A stretch of 64,000 nucleotides of DNA from NCBI RefSeq assembly GCF_014193695.1, contig NZ_JACHZR010000007.1, positions 62,001-126,000 on the forward strand, in the 5' to 3' direction. The translations under genes were made by a program, and so were the position numbers. This document shows, one piece after another, positions 17,899 to 28,413 of this stretch. Positions within the stretch are counted from its first letter, which is position 1; every line of letters starts with the position of its first letter. This DNA comes from Rhizobium sp. BK316 (lineage in GTDB: Bacteria > Pseudomonadota > Alphaproteobacteria > Rhizobiales > Rhizobiaceae). The notes below the pieces were generated by a model. The model had not been told where the DNA came from, made no database searches, and saw only the letters and a list, made by a program, of their open reading frames with translations.

Positions 17899-18044
17899 AC
17901 CGCACGTTTGTCTAGCGTGCAGTTCTCATCAAAACGTGTGCGTACCTTTGGATCTGTCGCAAATATAGGCCATACGATCAATAAACAGGCAGATATTTAT
18001 TTGCACAAAAAAGCGCTTGACGATCCGCTGGATTTGGTTTGCAT

Positions 18045-18067
18045 TGAACCAATATTAAATTGGTTCA
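18045..18067 (+). promoter_or_regulatory. Perfect palindrome TGAACCAAT-N5-ATTGGTTCA before the GntR gene
   Basis: Nine-base arms with a 5-base centre (ATTAA), placed 8 bases before the GntR start and just past a TTGACG-N17-TGCATT promoter-like pair at about 18017-18045. This is the classical location and shape of an autoregulatory operator. The palindrome leaves little room for a ribosome site. Confidence 0.6.
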
Positions 18068-18074
18068 GCCAATC

Positions 18075-18800
18075 ATGGACGATACGCAAGGCAATTCGAA
18101 CTACGCGCTGGAGAAGCTGAGGGCTCTCCTGCAGTCGGATAGTCTCGATGCCGATGGCAAGCTGCCAACCGAACGTACGCTCTCCGAAATCCTCGGCGTC
18201 AGCCGCCGCTCGATCCGTCGCGCGCTGGAAGTGCTGGAGGCCGAGGGTCGCATCTGGCGCCGGCAAGGCTCCGGCACCTTTGCCGGCAAGCGGCCGGACG
18301 GTTGGAGCAACCATGTCGATTCCATCGTCGCCGACACCGATCTCATGGAAATCATGGAAGTGCGCCTGCGCGTTGAACCTCAGCTTGCACAACTTGCTGC
18401 TATGCGCGCCAAGGTAGCCGATGTCGAGCGGATGCATGATCTGGTGAAGAAGATCTATGAAAGCACGGATGCCGACGGCCGCGAACTCTGGGATGGCGCG
18501 CTGCATCGCCAGATCGCCCAATGCGCCGGCAACACATTCTTCCTCATGATCTTCGACGTCATCAACCGCGTGCGCCAGGACGAAGCCTGGCAGGCGATCC
18601 GCGAGCGCGCCCGCAGCGCCAGCCGCACGCGCGAAGTCACCCATGGCCAGCACACAGCCATCGTCGATGCTATCGCCGCCCGCGATCCGGGAAAAGCCGG
18701 CGAAGCCATGCGCCAGCACCTGCTGACGCTGCAGGAAAGCCTCATCCGCATTACCTCTCTCGACCACAGCGAGACGGAGGTCGAGAAGGAACCCACCTGA
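18075..18800 (+). CDS. GntR/FadR-family transcriptional regulator
   Basis: A 241-residue regulator with an N-terminal winged helix (KLPTERTLSEILGVSRRSIRRALEVLEAEGRIWR, about residues 30-65; QGSGTFAGKRP follows). The C-terminal all-helical FCD ligand domain includes EVRLRVEPQLAQLAA, FHRQIA-like LHRQIAQCAGN, and HTAIVDAIAARD, where the metal-binding histidine is expected. The ATG at 18075 is used. A TTG five codons earlier (18060) is in frame but lies within the palindrome. It sits directly before the transporter operon, so it likely controls it. Confidence 0.92.
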   Translation: MDDTQGNSNYALEKLRALLQSDSLDADGKLPTERTLSEILGVSRRSIRRALEVLEAEGRIWRRQGSGTFAGKRPDGWSNHVDSIVADTDLMEIMEVRLRVEPQLAQLAAMRAKVADVERMHDLVKKIYESTDADGRELWDGALHRQIAQCAGNTFFLMIFDVINRVRQDEAWQAIRERARSASRTREVTHGQHTAIVDAIAARDPGKAGEAMRQHLLTLQESLIRITSLDHSETEVEKEPT

Positions 18801-18879
18801 GCGGGGAAACGGCACGGCGGAGATAACCGACGGCTCGACACGACAATCGTGAAACAAAAACATAACAGAGGAGAATGAA

Positions 18880-20388
18880 ATGAAATTCGCCAGATTGCTG
18901 ACATCAGCCGCAGCGGTAGCGCTTTTTGCGCTTCCCGCTGTCGCGACCGAACTGAAAATCGGCCTGCAGGACGATGCCGACGTGCTCGATCCCGCGCAGT
19001 CGCGCACCTTCGTCGGTCGCATCGTCTATACCGCGATGTGCGACAAGCTCGTCGATGTCTCGCCCGACCTGAAGATCGTGCCGCAGCTTGCGACCGAATG
19101 GAACTGGTCGGCTGACGGCAAGGCACTCACCATGAAGCTTCGCCAGGGCGTGAAGTTCCAGGACGAGACACCCTTCAACGCCGAAGCCGTCGTCGCCACC
19201 ATCGAGCGCAACATGACCCTGCCGGAATCGCGTCGCAAGAGCGAGCTGAGCTCCGTCGAGAAGGTCGAGGCGTCAGGCGAATATGAAGTCAAGTTCACGC
19301 TGAAGAGCCCAGATGTCACCCTGCTGGCCCAACTTTCCGACCGTGCGGGCATGATCGTCTCGCCGAAGGCCGCAAAGGAACTCGGCGCGAAGTTCGGCGA
19401 CCATCCCGTCTGCGCCGGCCCCTTCAAATTCGTCGAACGCGTCCAGCAGGACCGTATCGTGCTCGAAAAGTTCCAGGACTACTGGAACAAAGACAATGTC
19501 TTCATCGACAAGCTTACCTATCTGCCGATCCCGGATTCGACCGTACGCCTCGCCAACCTGCGCTCCGGCGATCTCGATATGATCGAACGCCTGGCTGCCA
19601 CCGACGCCGAGACGGTCAAGAGCGACCCGAACCTCGTCTACAAGGATGTCGTCAATACCGGCTGGCTCGGCATCTACACCAATGTCGGCAATGGCGTGCG
19701 CGCCGACAACCCGATGGGCAAGGACAAGCGCCTGCGCCAGGCCTTCTCGTTGGCAATCGACCGCGATGCCGCCATGCAGATCGTCTTCGAAGGCACCGGC
19801 GTTGCCGGCAACCAGCCCTTCCCGCCGAGCAGCCCGTGGTTCGACAAGAATGTTCCGGTTCCGGCCCGCGACGTCGAAAAAGCCAAGGCCCTCGTCAAGG
19901 CGGCAGGCTTCGACCGCATTCCGGTTGAAATGCAGGTGTCGAACAGCCCGGTGGTCATGCAGATGATGCAGATCATCCAGTCCATGGTCGCCGAAGCCGG
20001 CTTCGACCTGACCCTGAAGACAACGGAATTTGCCACCCTGCTCAACGAGCAGACCGCCGGCAACTATCAGCTCAGCCGCTCCGACTGGTCCGGCCGAGTC
20101 GATCCTGACGGCAATATCCAGCAGTTCGTCACCTGCGGCGCCGGCCTGAACGACAGCAAATATTGCAATGCCGATGTCGACAAGTTGCTGAACGAGGCTC
20201 GCCAGTCCCCTGACGATTCCGTGCGCAAGCAGAAATACGATGCCGCAACCACGATCCTCAATGACGATTTGCCGATCATCTTCCTCGGCCACCAGTCCTG
20301 GATCTGGGCGCTGCACAAGAACATCACCGGCTTCGTTGCTTCGCCCGACGGCATGATCCGCCTCGTCGGCGTGAAGAAGGAAGGCTGA
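18880..20388 (+). CDS. Dipeptide/oligopeptide ABC transporter substrate-binding protein
   Basis: A 502-residue periplasmic binding protein of family SBP_bac_5 (DppA/OppA type). The signal peptide MKFARLLTSAAAVALFALPAVA ends near residue 21. GGAG precedes the ATG at a good distance. Family stretches are LDPAQSRTFVGRIVY, LVPQLAT-like IVPQLATEWNWSADGKALTMKLRQGVKFQDETPFNAE, GPFKFVE and the late LLNEARQ. The bound compound is likely a short peptide or peptide-like amide; related proteins also bind glutathione. It begins the operon of six genes up to 26723. Confidence 0.94.
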   Translation: MKFARLLTSAAAVALFALPAVATELKIGLQDDADVLDPAQSRTFVGRIVYTAMCDKLVDVSPDLKIVPQLATEWNWSADGKALTMKLRQGVKFQDETPFNAEAVVATIERNMTLPESRRKSELSSVEKVEASGEYEVKFTLKSPDVTLLAQLSDRAGMIVSPKAAKELGAKFGDHPVCAGPFKFVERVQQDRIVLEKFQDYWNKDNVFIDKLTYLPIPDSTVRLANLRSGDLDMIERLAATDAETVKSDPNLVYKDVVNTGWLGIYTNVGNGVRADNPMGKDKRLRQAFSLAIDRDAAMQIVFEGTGVAGNQPFPPSSPWFDKNVPVPARDVEKAKALVKAAGFDRIPVEMQVSNSPVVMQMMQIIQSMVAEAGFDLTLKTTEFATLLNEQTAGNYQLSRSDWSGRVDPDGNIQQFVTCGAGLNDSKYCNADVDKLLNEARQSPDDSVRKQKYDAATTILNDDLPIIFLGHQSWIWALHKNITGFVASPDGMIRLVGVKKEG

Positions 20389-20451
20389 TAGCCGCACGCT
20401 TCAGGAACGCGGCGATCCTCGCCGCGTTCCGCTGATGGTATCGGAGCGCCC

Positions 20452-21399
20452 ATGTACAGGTTCATCGCCAAGCGGCTGCTGGTCGCCATTCCAACTCTGC
20501 TGATCATTTCGGTCTTCGTCTTCTCCCTGCAGAAACTTCTGCCGGGCGATCCGGTCCTAGCCATGGCCGGCGAAGAGCGCGATCCGCAGGTGCTGGAATT
20601 CCTGCGGGAAAAATATCACCTCAACGATCCCGTCCCCTACCAGTATTTCTACTGGCTGGGCTCGGCCCTGAAGGGCGATCTCGGCATTTCGCTGCGCACC
20701 AACCAGCCGGTTCTCGAACTGGTGGCCGAGAAACTACCGGTTACCGTCCAGCTCGCCATCATGTCGATGATCTTCGCCTTCGTCATCGGCGTGCCGATGG
20801 GCATCCTGGCGGCTGTCAAGAAAAATACGATCATCGATTATCTCGCCAACATCATCGCATTATCCGGCCTGTCGATCCCGAATTTCTGGCTCGGCATCAT
20901 GCTGATCCTGCTGATCTCGGTGAACCTCGGCTGGCTTCCAGCCTCGGGTTACGAGCCCTTCTTCTCCAATCCGCTGCGCTCGATCGAGACCATGCTGATG
21001 CCCTCCTTCGTGCTCGGCAACGCGCTTGCCGCCACGCTGATGCGCCACACCCGCTCGGCGATGTTGAGCGTCTTGAGCGCCGACTACATCCGTACCGCCC
21101 GTGCCAAGGGGCTTCCGGAAAGCTCCGTCGTGCTGGAACACAGCTTCCGCAACGCGGTCCTGCCGATCGTCACACTGACCGCTCTGCTTTTTGGCGAACT
21201 TCTCGCCGGCGCAGTTCTCACGGAGCAGATTTTCACCATTCCAGGCTTTGGAAAGCTCATCGTCGATGCCGTCTTCAACCGCGATTACGCTGTCGTCCAG
21301 GGGGTCGTCATCTGCACGGCGATCGGCTTCATCCTGATGAACCTCGTGGCCGATGTGCTCTACGTTCTCCTCAATCCGCGCATGAGGGCTTCGCTATGA
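20452..21399 (+). CDS. Dipeptide-type ABC transporter permease (DppB-like)
   Basis: A 315-residue inner-membrane permease with six hydrophobic helices. Landmarks are RFIAKRLLVAIPTLLIISVFVFSL at the N-terminus, the LPGDPVLAMAGE segment, DYIRTARAKGLPESSVVLEHSFRNAVLPIVTL with the EAA loop that contacts the ATPase, and the C-terminal VVQGVVICTAIGF and DVLYVLLNPRM. Its end overlaps the next permease by 4 bases (ATGA), indicating translational coupling. Confidence 0.95.
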   Translation: MYRFIAKRLLVAIPTLLIISVFVFSLQKLLPGDPVLAMAGEERDPQVLEFLREKYHLNDPVPYQYFYWLGSALKGDLGISLRTNQPVLELVAEKLPVTVQLAIMSMIFAFVIGVPMGILAAVKKNTIIDYLANIIALSGLSIPNFWLGIMLILLISVNLGWLPASGYEPFFSNPLRSIETMLMPSFVLGNALAATLMRHTRSAMLSVLSADYIRTARAKGLPESSVVLEHSFRNAVLPIVTLTALLFGELLAGAVLTEQIFTIPGFGKLIVDAVFNRDYAVVQGVVICTAIGFILMNLVADVLYVLLNPRMRASL

Positions 21400-22280
21400 C
21401 CGCAATCGATCAAGTCGTTGCCGCACCCATCGCCTCAACCGAGCAGCGTGCGCCGAGCCGCGCCTGGCGCAAGCTCAAAGCTAACAAGGGCGCGCTCGTC
21501 GGCCTCGCCATCATCGCCTTCTTCGCCATCCTTGCCATCATCGCGCCACTCCTGCCGCTCCCCGATCCGAATGCCACGAGTTGGTCGATGATCCGCAAGG
21601 CACCGTCAGCGGCCCATTGGCTCGGCACCGACGACATTGGCCGCGATATTCTCTCCCGCATGATCTGGGGCGCGCAGGCCTCGCTGATGGCCGGCGTCTT
21701 TTCCGTGGCGATCGCCGTTCTCATCGGCGTGCCCTTCGGCCTGATCTCAGGCTATTTCGGCGGCTGGATCGACATGATCATCTCCCGCATCACCGAAGCC
21801 TTCCTCGCAATGCCTTTCCTGATCACCGCGATTGCGCTTGCCGCCTTCCTCGGTCCGAGCCTCAGCAACGCGATGATCGCGATCGGCCTTTCGGCAATGC
21901 CTATCTTCGTGCGGTTGACGCGTGGCCAGGTACTGGCGGTCAAGACAGAGGAATATATCGAAGGCGCGCGCTCCATCGGTCTTCGCCATTTCAGCATCAT
22001 CACCCGTTACATCCTGCCGAATGTTTTCGCACCTATCCTCGTGCAGGCGACGCTGACGATCGCGACCGCCATCATCGCCGAAGCCAGCCTCTCCTTCCTC
22101 GGCCTCGGCCAACAACCGCCCGCGCCGAGCTGGGGCTCGATGCTGAACGTCGCCAAGAATTTTCTCAGCCAGGCGCCCTGGATGGCGATGTGGCCGGGCA
22201 TTGCCATCTTCCTCGTCGTTATCGGTTTCAATCTCTTGGGCGACGGCCTGCGCGATGCGCTCGATCCGCGCGAAGCATGA
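21396..22280 (+). CDS. Dipeptide-type ABC transporter permease (DppC-like)
   Basis: A 294-residue inner-membrane permease. The N-terminal cytoplasmic tail and first helix (NKGALVGLAIIAFFAILAIIAPLLP) are followed by the family motif HWLGTDDIGRDILSRMIWGA-Q, then helices and the EAA loop EEYIEGARSIGLRHFSIITRYILPN. The C-terminus ends in LGDGLRDALDPR, typical for DppC/OppC. It pairs with the DppB-like gene to form the transmembrane pore. Confidence 0.95.
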   Translation: MTAIDQVVAAPIASTEQRAPSRAWRKLKANKGALVGLAIIAFFAILAIIAPLLPLPDPNATSWSMIRKAPSAAHWLGTDDIGRDILSRMIWGAQASLMAGVFSVAIAVLIGVPFGLISGYFGGWIDMIISRITEAFLAMPFLITAIALAAFLGPSLSNAMIAIGLSAMPIFVRLTRGQVLAVKTEEYIEGARSIGLRHFSIITRYILPNVFAPILVQATLTIATAIIAEASLSFLGLGQQPPAPSWGSMLNVAKNFLSQAPWMAMWPGIAIFLVVIGFNLLGDGLRDALDPREA

Positions 22281-22301
22281 CTCTTCGAAAGGACATATGA
22301 A

Positions 22302-24086
22302 ATGACCGCATTTACGACCCGCCCCGAAATTCTGGGCACGTTCGGCGTCGTCACCTCAACGCACTGGATCGCCTCGGCGGTCGGCATGAGCATCCTGGAA
22401 AAAGGCGGCAATGCCTTCGATGCGGCGGTTGCGACCGGCTTCACCTTGCAGATCTTGGAGCCGCACCTCGTCGGTCCCGGTGGAGACATGCCGGCAATCA
22501 TCTATTCGAAGAAAAAGGACAAGGTCGAGGTCATCTGCGCGCAGGGTCCTGCTCCCGCAGGAGCCACCATCGAACACTATACGTCTGAGGGCCTAAAACT
22601 CATCCCGGGCGACGGCCTGCTCGCAACCGTCATTCCCGGTTCCTTCGACGGCTGGATGCTGATGCTGCGCGACTACGGCAGGATGAGTGTGCGCGACGTG
22701 CTCGAGCCGGCGATCTACTACGCCGAAAACGGCCATCCGCTGCTGCCCCGCGTTTCGGCCACCATCAAGGGGCTTGCCGAATTCTTCGAAAAGGAATGGC
22801 CGACCTCCTACGACACCTGGGTGCCGGGAGGCTCTGTTCCGGAGCCGAATTCCAACTTCAAGAACCCGGTTCTGGCCGAGACCTGGAAGCGCATCATCTC
22901 CGAGGCGGAAGCAAAGCAAAACCGCGAGGCGCAGATCGAAGCCGCCCGAGACGCCTTCTATCGCGGCTTCGTCGCCGAGAAGATCGCAGACTATCTAAAA
23001 AACGCGGAAGTGATGGATGCAAGCGGCAGCCGGCATAAGGCAGTGCTGACGGCGGATGACATGGCGAACTGGTCGGCAACGATCGAGGAGCCGCAGACCT
23101 ACGACTATCACGGCTGGACGGTCGCCAAGATCGGCCCCTGGGGCCAAGGTCCGGTCTTCCTGCAGACCCTGTCGATCCTCAAGGGCATGGACATCGCCGC
23201 AATGGCGCCTGATGGCGCCGACTTCGTCCATACCGTGACCGAAGCCATGAAGCTCGCCTTCGCCGATCGAGAGGTCTACTACGGTGATCCCAAATTCGGC
23301 GAGGTGCCGCTCGATCAGCTTCTGTCAGACACCTACGCCGCCGTCCGCCGCAAACTCATTACGAACGAAGCATCCTTCGACCTGCGTCCCGGAAAACTGG
23401 CGGGCTTCGAGCAGCAATATGACGTAACGATGGAGATGCTCGGCGCAGATTCCAAGACAGGCGCAGTCTACGAGCCGACCATGGCGCATCTGACGGAAAA
23501 GCGCGGCGACACCGTCCATATCGATGTCATCGACCGCGAAGGCAACATGGTCTCGGTCACGCCCTCAGGCGGCTGGCTGCAGTCCTCGCCGATCATTCCG
23601 GGCCTTGGCTTCTGCCTGAATTCGCGTGCCCAGATGTTCTGGCTGAGGCCCGGCCTGCCGACGTCGCTCACTCCCGGCAAGCGCCCGCGCACGACGCTGA
23701 CACCTTCGCTCGCCCTTTACGAAGGCCGCCCGACACTTGCCTTCGGCACGCCGGGCGGCGATCAGCAGGAACAGTGGCAGCTCTCCTTCTTCCTGCGCTA
23801 TGTCCATCACAAGATGAACCTGCAGGCGGCGATCGACCAGCCGCTCTTCCACACCTCGCATTTCCCCGGCTCCTTCTATCCGCGCACGCGTGAACCCGGC
23901 GGCCTGATGGTGGAAGGCAATTTCAGGATCGATGTGCTCGATAACCTGCGCGCCCGCGGCCACGCGCTCACCGTCTCCGAGCCCTGGACCATTGGTCGCC
24001 TAACGGCTGCCCGCCGCGATACCGATGGATTGCTGCGCGCCGCAGCCACGCCGCGCCTGATGCAGGCCTACGCGATTGGGAGGTAA
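22302..24086 (+). CDS. Gamma-glutamyltransferase-family Ntn hydrolase
   Basis: A 594-residue GGT-like protein. Known GGTs transfer or hydrolyse the gamma-glutamyl group of glutathione and related amides after autocleavage at a threonine. The cleavage site is visible: Thr404 in GDTVHIDVIDREGN aligns with the new N-terminal Thr of the small subunit. Other landmarks are ASAVGMSILEKGGNAFDAAVATGF at residues ~25-48, PHLVGPGGDMPAII, DYGRMSVRDVLEPAIYYAENG and KRPRTTLTPSLAL with FGTPGGDQQEQWQLSF. No signal peptide is seen, so it may act in the cytoplasm on imported substrate, unlike classical periplasmic GGT. It lies inside the transporter operon. Confidence 0.92.
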   Translation: MTAFTTRPEILGTFGVVTSTHWIASAVGMSILEKGGNAFDAAVATGFTLQILEPHLVGPGGDMPAIIYSKKKDKVEVICAQGPAPAGATIEHYTSEGLKLIPGDGLLATVIPGSFDGWMLMLRDYGRMSVRDVLEPAIYYAENGHPLLPRVSATIKGLAEFFEKEWPTSYDTWVPGGSVPEPNSNFKNPVLAETWKRIISEAEAKQNREAQIEAARDAFYRGFVAEKIADYLKNAEVMDASGSRHKAVLTADDMANWSATIEEPQTYDYHGWTVAKIGPWGQGPVFLQTLSILKGMDIAAMAPDGADFVHTVTEAMKLAFADREVYYGDPKFGEVPLDQLLSDTYAAVRRKLITNEASFDLRPGKLAGFEQQYDVTMEMLGADSKTGAVYEPTMAHLTEKRGDTVHIDVIDREGNMVSVTPSGGWLQSSPIIPGLGFCLNSRAQMFWLRPGLPTSLTPGKRPRTTLTPSLALYEGRPTLAFGTPGGDQQEQWQLSFFLRYVHHKMNLQAAIDQPLFHTSHFPGSFYPRTREPGGLMVEGNFRIDVLDNLRARGHALTVSEPWTIGRLTAARRDTDGLLRAAATPRLMQAYAIGR

Positions 24087-24088
24087 GT

Positions 24089-24844
24089 ATGACCTGGTCC
24101 ATGGTCGCCCGCGATCCCCAGACTGGTTATCTCGGCATAGCCGTCGCCACCCGTTTCTTTGCGGTCGGCGGGCTGGTGCCGCATATCCGCGGCGGCATCG
24201 GTGCGGTCGCCACTCAGGCTTTCGTCAGCCCACTCTACGGCACGGATGGCCTTGTCCTGCTTGCCGGCGGCAAGGCGCCGGATGAGATCATCGCCGAACT
24301 GACCAGTCGCGACGCCGGTCGCGACCAGCGCCAGTTTCACCTGATCGATGCCGCCGGCCGCAACGCTGCTTTTACCGGCACGAAATGCATCGACTGGGCC
24401 GGTCATCTGGTGGACGACAACATCTCCGTCGCCGGCAACATGCTGGCTGGTCCCGAGGTCGTCGCTCAGACGCTTGCCGCCTACAAGAAGGCGATGGACA
24501 AGCCCTTCATCGCGCGCCTGCTCGAAGCCATGCAGGCCGGCGAGGATGCCGGCGGCGACAAGCGCGGCAAACAGTCCGCCGCCCTCCTCGTCCACCGCGA
24601 CCAGGATTATCCCTGGCTCAGCATCCGCGCGGACGATCATCCCGATCCGCTCGCCGAACTGCACCGTCTCTATGCCGTAGCGCAGGAGCGCTACATGCAT
24701 GTTGCCGAGACCATGGCTACGAAAGCCAATCCTGACGGAATGATTGACAGGCGCGAGATCGATGAAAAGATCGCAGCGCTGGAAGCCGCGCGCATTGCGG
24801 AAGGGCGGCCATCGGCCTCCTTCGCTACGCCTTTGAAGACCTGA
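24089..24844 (+). CDS. DUF1028-family protein (Ntn-hydrolase-like)
   Basis: A 251-residue protein of DUF1028, two bases after the GGT stop. The N-terminus MTWSMVARDPQTGYLGIAVATRFFAVGGLVP is highly conserved in this family. After removal of Met a Thr2 would be exposed, as in N-terminal nucleophile hydrolases, whose fold DUF1028 resembles. Further family features are GAVATQAFVSPLYGTDGL, TGTKC and VAGNMLAGPEVV. Function is not known. The constant pairing with GGT-like enzymes and peptide transporters suggests hydrolysis of a peptide or amide bond (inference). Confidence 0.9.
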   Translation: MTWSMVARDPQTGYLGIAVATRFFAVGGLVPHIRGGIGAVATQAFVSPLYGTDGLVLLAGGKAPDEIIAELTSRDAGRDQRQFHLIDAAGRNAAFTGTKCIDWAGHLVDDNISVAGNMLAGPEVVAQTLAAYKKAMDKPFIARLLEAMQAGEDAGGDKRGKQSAALLVHRDQDYPWLSIRADDHPDPLAELHRLYAVAQERYMHVAETMATKANPDGMIDRREIDEKIAALEAARIAEGRPSASFATPLKT

Positions 24845-24884
24845 AAGCCCGACCATCCGGTATAAAAAAGAATAAGGGAACGAA

Positions 24885-26723
<1,839 letters not shown>

Positions 26724-26778
26724 GCCAGTCCAGCAGGTTCAACCGACAGCTTGAGAATGGTAGATATTGCGCGAGACG

Positions 26779-26812
26779 AACCGCATCCGGGGGTGCGGTT
26801 TAATCCCTTTTG
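26779..26812 (+). terminator. Possible terminator of the peptide-transport operon
   Basis: AACCGCA pairs with TGCGGTT around TCCGGGGG, followed by a broken T tract (TTTAATCCCTTTT). It starts ~55 bases after the ATPase stop. The stem is short, hence moderate confidence. Confidence 0.5.
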
Positions 26813-26978
26813 CTGCATCGCTTATATCATTTATTCCAGATATTATTTCACTGGGAATTATTAACGCCAATTGCCGGCGTTTGTGTTCTCTTATCCTTGC
26901 GAATCAAAAAGGTTTGATTTGCCTGGGGGCAGCCACCATGTTGAAGCATGGGGCGATATAACAGTTGGGCAGGAGCAC

Positions 26979-28310
26979 ATGCTGCAACGGATTGAAGACA
27001 TTGATGCCGCGCTAGTCGACAGGCTGCAGCACTCAGCGTTCAAATATTTCCTGAAATATTCCAATCCAGAAAACGGGCTTGTGCCGGATACGTCGATCCC
27101 TGGCGTGCCGGCAAGCATTGCCGCGGTCGGCTTCGGACTTTCCTCCTATCCTGTTGGCGTCGAGCGCGGCTGGATCACCCGCGCGGAAGCTGCCGAGCGC
27201 GTCTTCAACACGCTGCACTTTTTCGCCAACGCCAAACAGGGTACGGAACGCCACGCAACCGGGCATCGCGGCTTCTTCTACCACTTCCTGCACGTGAATA
27301 CCGGCAACCGCGCCTGGAACAGCGAGCTTTCGACCATCGATACCGCTCTGCTCGTCGCCGGCATTCTGACCGCCGCGCAATATTTCGACGGCGAGGATGA
27401 AACCGAGACCGAGATACGCGCGCTCGCAAAATTCATCTACGAGCGCGTCGACTGGCGCTGGGCGTTGAACAAGGGCGACACTATCTCGATGGGCTGGAAG
27501 CCTTCTTCCGGTTTCCTGCGCTGGCGCTACCATGGCTTCGATGAAGCGATCCTCCTCTACACGCTGGCGCTTGCGTCACCGACCTACCCGATCCCGCAAT
27601 CGAGCTATGACGCCTTCACGGCAAGCTATTCGTGGATGATCTTCAACGAGCAGCCCTATCTCTATGCCGGCCCGCTCTTCATCCATCTCTTCTCCCATGC
27701 CTGGATCGATTTCCGCGGCATCAAGGACAAGCCGATGGCTGAGCGGAACTGGGATTATTTCCGCAACACGCAGGTCGTCATCAACGTCCAGCGCGATTAT
27801 GCGGAACGCAATCCCGGCCAGTTCGTCGGCTACAGCAAGGATATCTGGGGATTTACCGCTTGCGATGGCCCGCCGCCGACGCGGCGCATGCGCGGCGGCC
27901 GTAACCCGAAAGTGCTTGGTTATGCTGCCCGTGGCGCTCCGCTCGGTCCCGATGACGGCACGATCGCGCCCTGGGCATCACTCGCCTGCCTGCCTTACGA
28001 CCGGCAGGCCGCCATCGACGGCACCAAGGCACTGCTGACCACCTATCCGAACCTGCTTCTGGAAGGCGGCTTCCCTGGCGGCTTCAACCCGACCGTCCAG
28101 ACCAAGCGGCCGGAAGGCTGGGTCGATGACCGCACCGTCGCCATCGACCAGGGTCTCGTCGTCATGACGGTCGAGAACGAACGTTCCGACTTCATCTGGA
28201 AACTGATGCGCAAGAACGCGGTGATCCGCCTCGGCCTCGAGCGCGCCGGCTTCACCGGCGGCTGGCTGGCTGGCGAGGAGTCGGAAGAACTGGTTCTGAA
28301 GGCAGGCTAG
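26979..28310 (+). CDS. Glucoamylase-family protein (second copy)
   Basis: A 443-residue paralogue of the protein at 11771. The ATG at 26979 (MLQRIEDIDAAL) follows AGGAG at short distance; the frame is open up to 26871. Shared stretches are RGFFYHFLHVNTGNR, ELSTIDTALLVAGIL, RVDWRWALNKGD, SSGFLRWRYHGFDEAILLYTLAL, LFSHAWIDFRGIKD, GFTACDGP, ARGAPLGPDDGTIAPW and LERAGFTGGWL. The family (PF10091) contains beta-1,2-glucan-active GH144 enzymes and the C-terminal part of NdvB-type cyclic glucan synthase. No signal peptide is seen. The gene seems to stand alone between the peptide operon and the iron transporter. Confidence 0.86.
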   Translation: MLQRIEDIDAALVDRLQHSAFKYFLKYSNPENGLVPDTSIPGVPASIAAVGFGLSSYPVGVERGWITRAEAAERVFNTLHFFANAKQGTERHATGHRGFFYHFLHVNTGNRAWNSELSTIDTALLVAGILTAAQYFDGEDETETEIRALAKFIYERVDWRWALNKGDTISMGWKPSSGFLRWRYHGFDEAILLYTLALASPTYPIPQSSYDAFTASYSWMIFNEQPYLYAGPLFIHLFSHAWIDFRGIKDKPMAERNWDYFRNTQVVINVQRDYAERNPGQFVGYSKDIWGFTACDGPPPTRRMRGGRNPKVLGYAARGAPLGPDDGTIAPWASLACLPYDRQAAIDGTKALLTTYPNLLLEGGFPGGFNPTVQTKRPEGWVDDRTVAIDQGLVVMTVENERSDFIWKLMRKNAVIRLGLERAGFTGGWLAGEESEELVLKAG

Positions 28311-28312
28311 AG

Positions 28313-28410
28313 AGCAATTCCAATAAAACTGCGCAGCGGTTTTCCTTCCGGAAGTGCGCGAAAAAGAGAGACAGAGCATTTCCGCATTCGAAGAAAACGG
28401 AAATGCTCTG
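28313..28410. repeat. Rhizobium-type intergenic repeat, copy A
   Basis: It starts AGCAATTCCAATAAAACTGC, passes through GCGGTTTTCCTTCCGGAAG and ends in a perfect 13-base inverted repeat (CAGAGCATTTCCG at 28372-28384 with CGGAAATGCTCTG at 28398-28410). Diverged copies occur at 39316 and 61083. It lies between convergent genes and resembles the RIME-type palindromic elements described in Rhizobiaceae. Confidence 0.65.
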
Positions 28411-28413
28411 GAC

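Noticed and set aside
18060..18074. TTG start for the GntR gene at 18060
   Set aside because: It lies in the palindrome and lacks a ribosome site; ATG 18075 is more natural.
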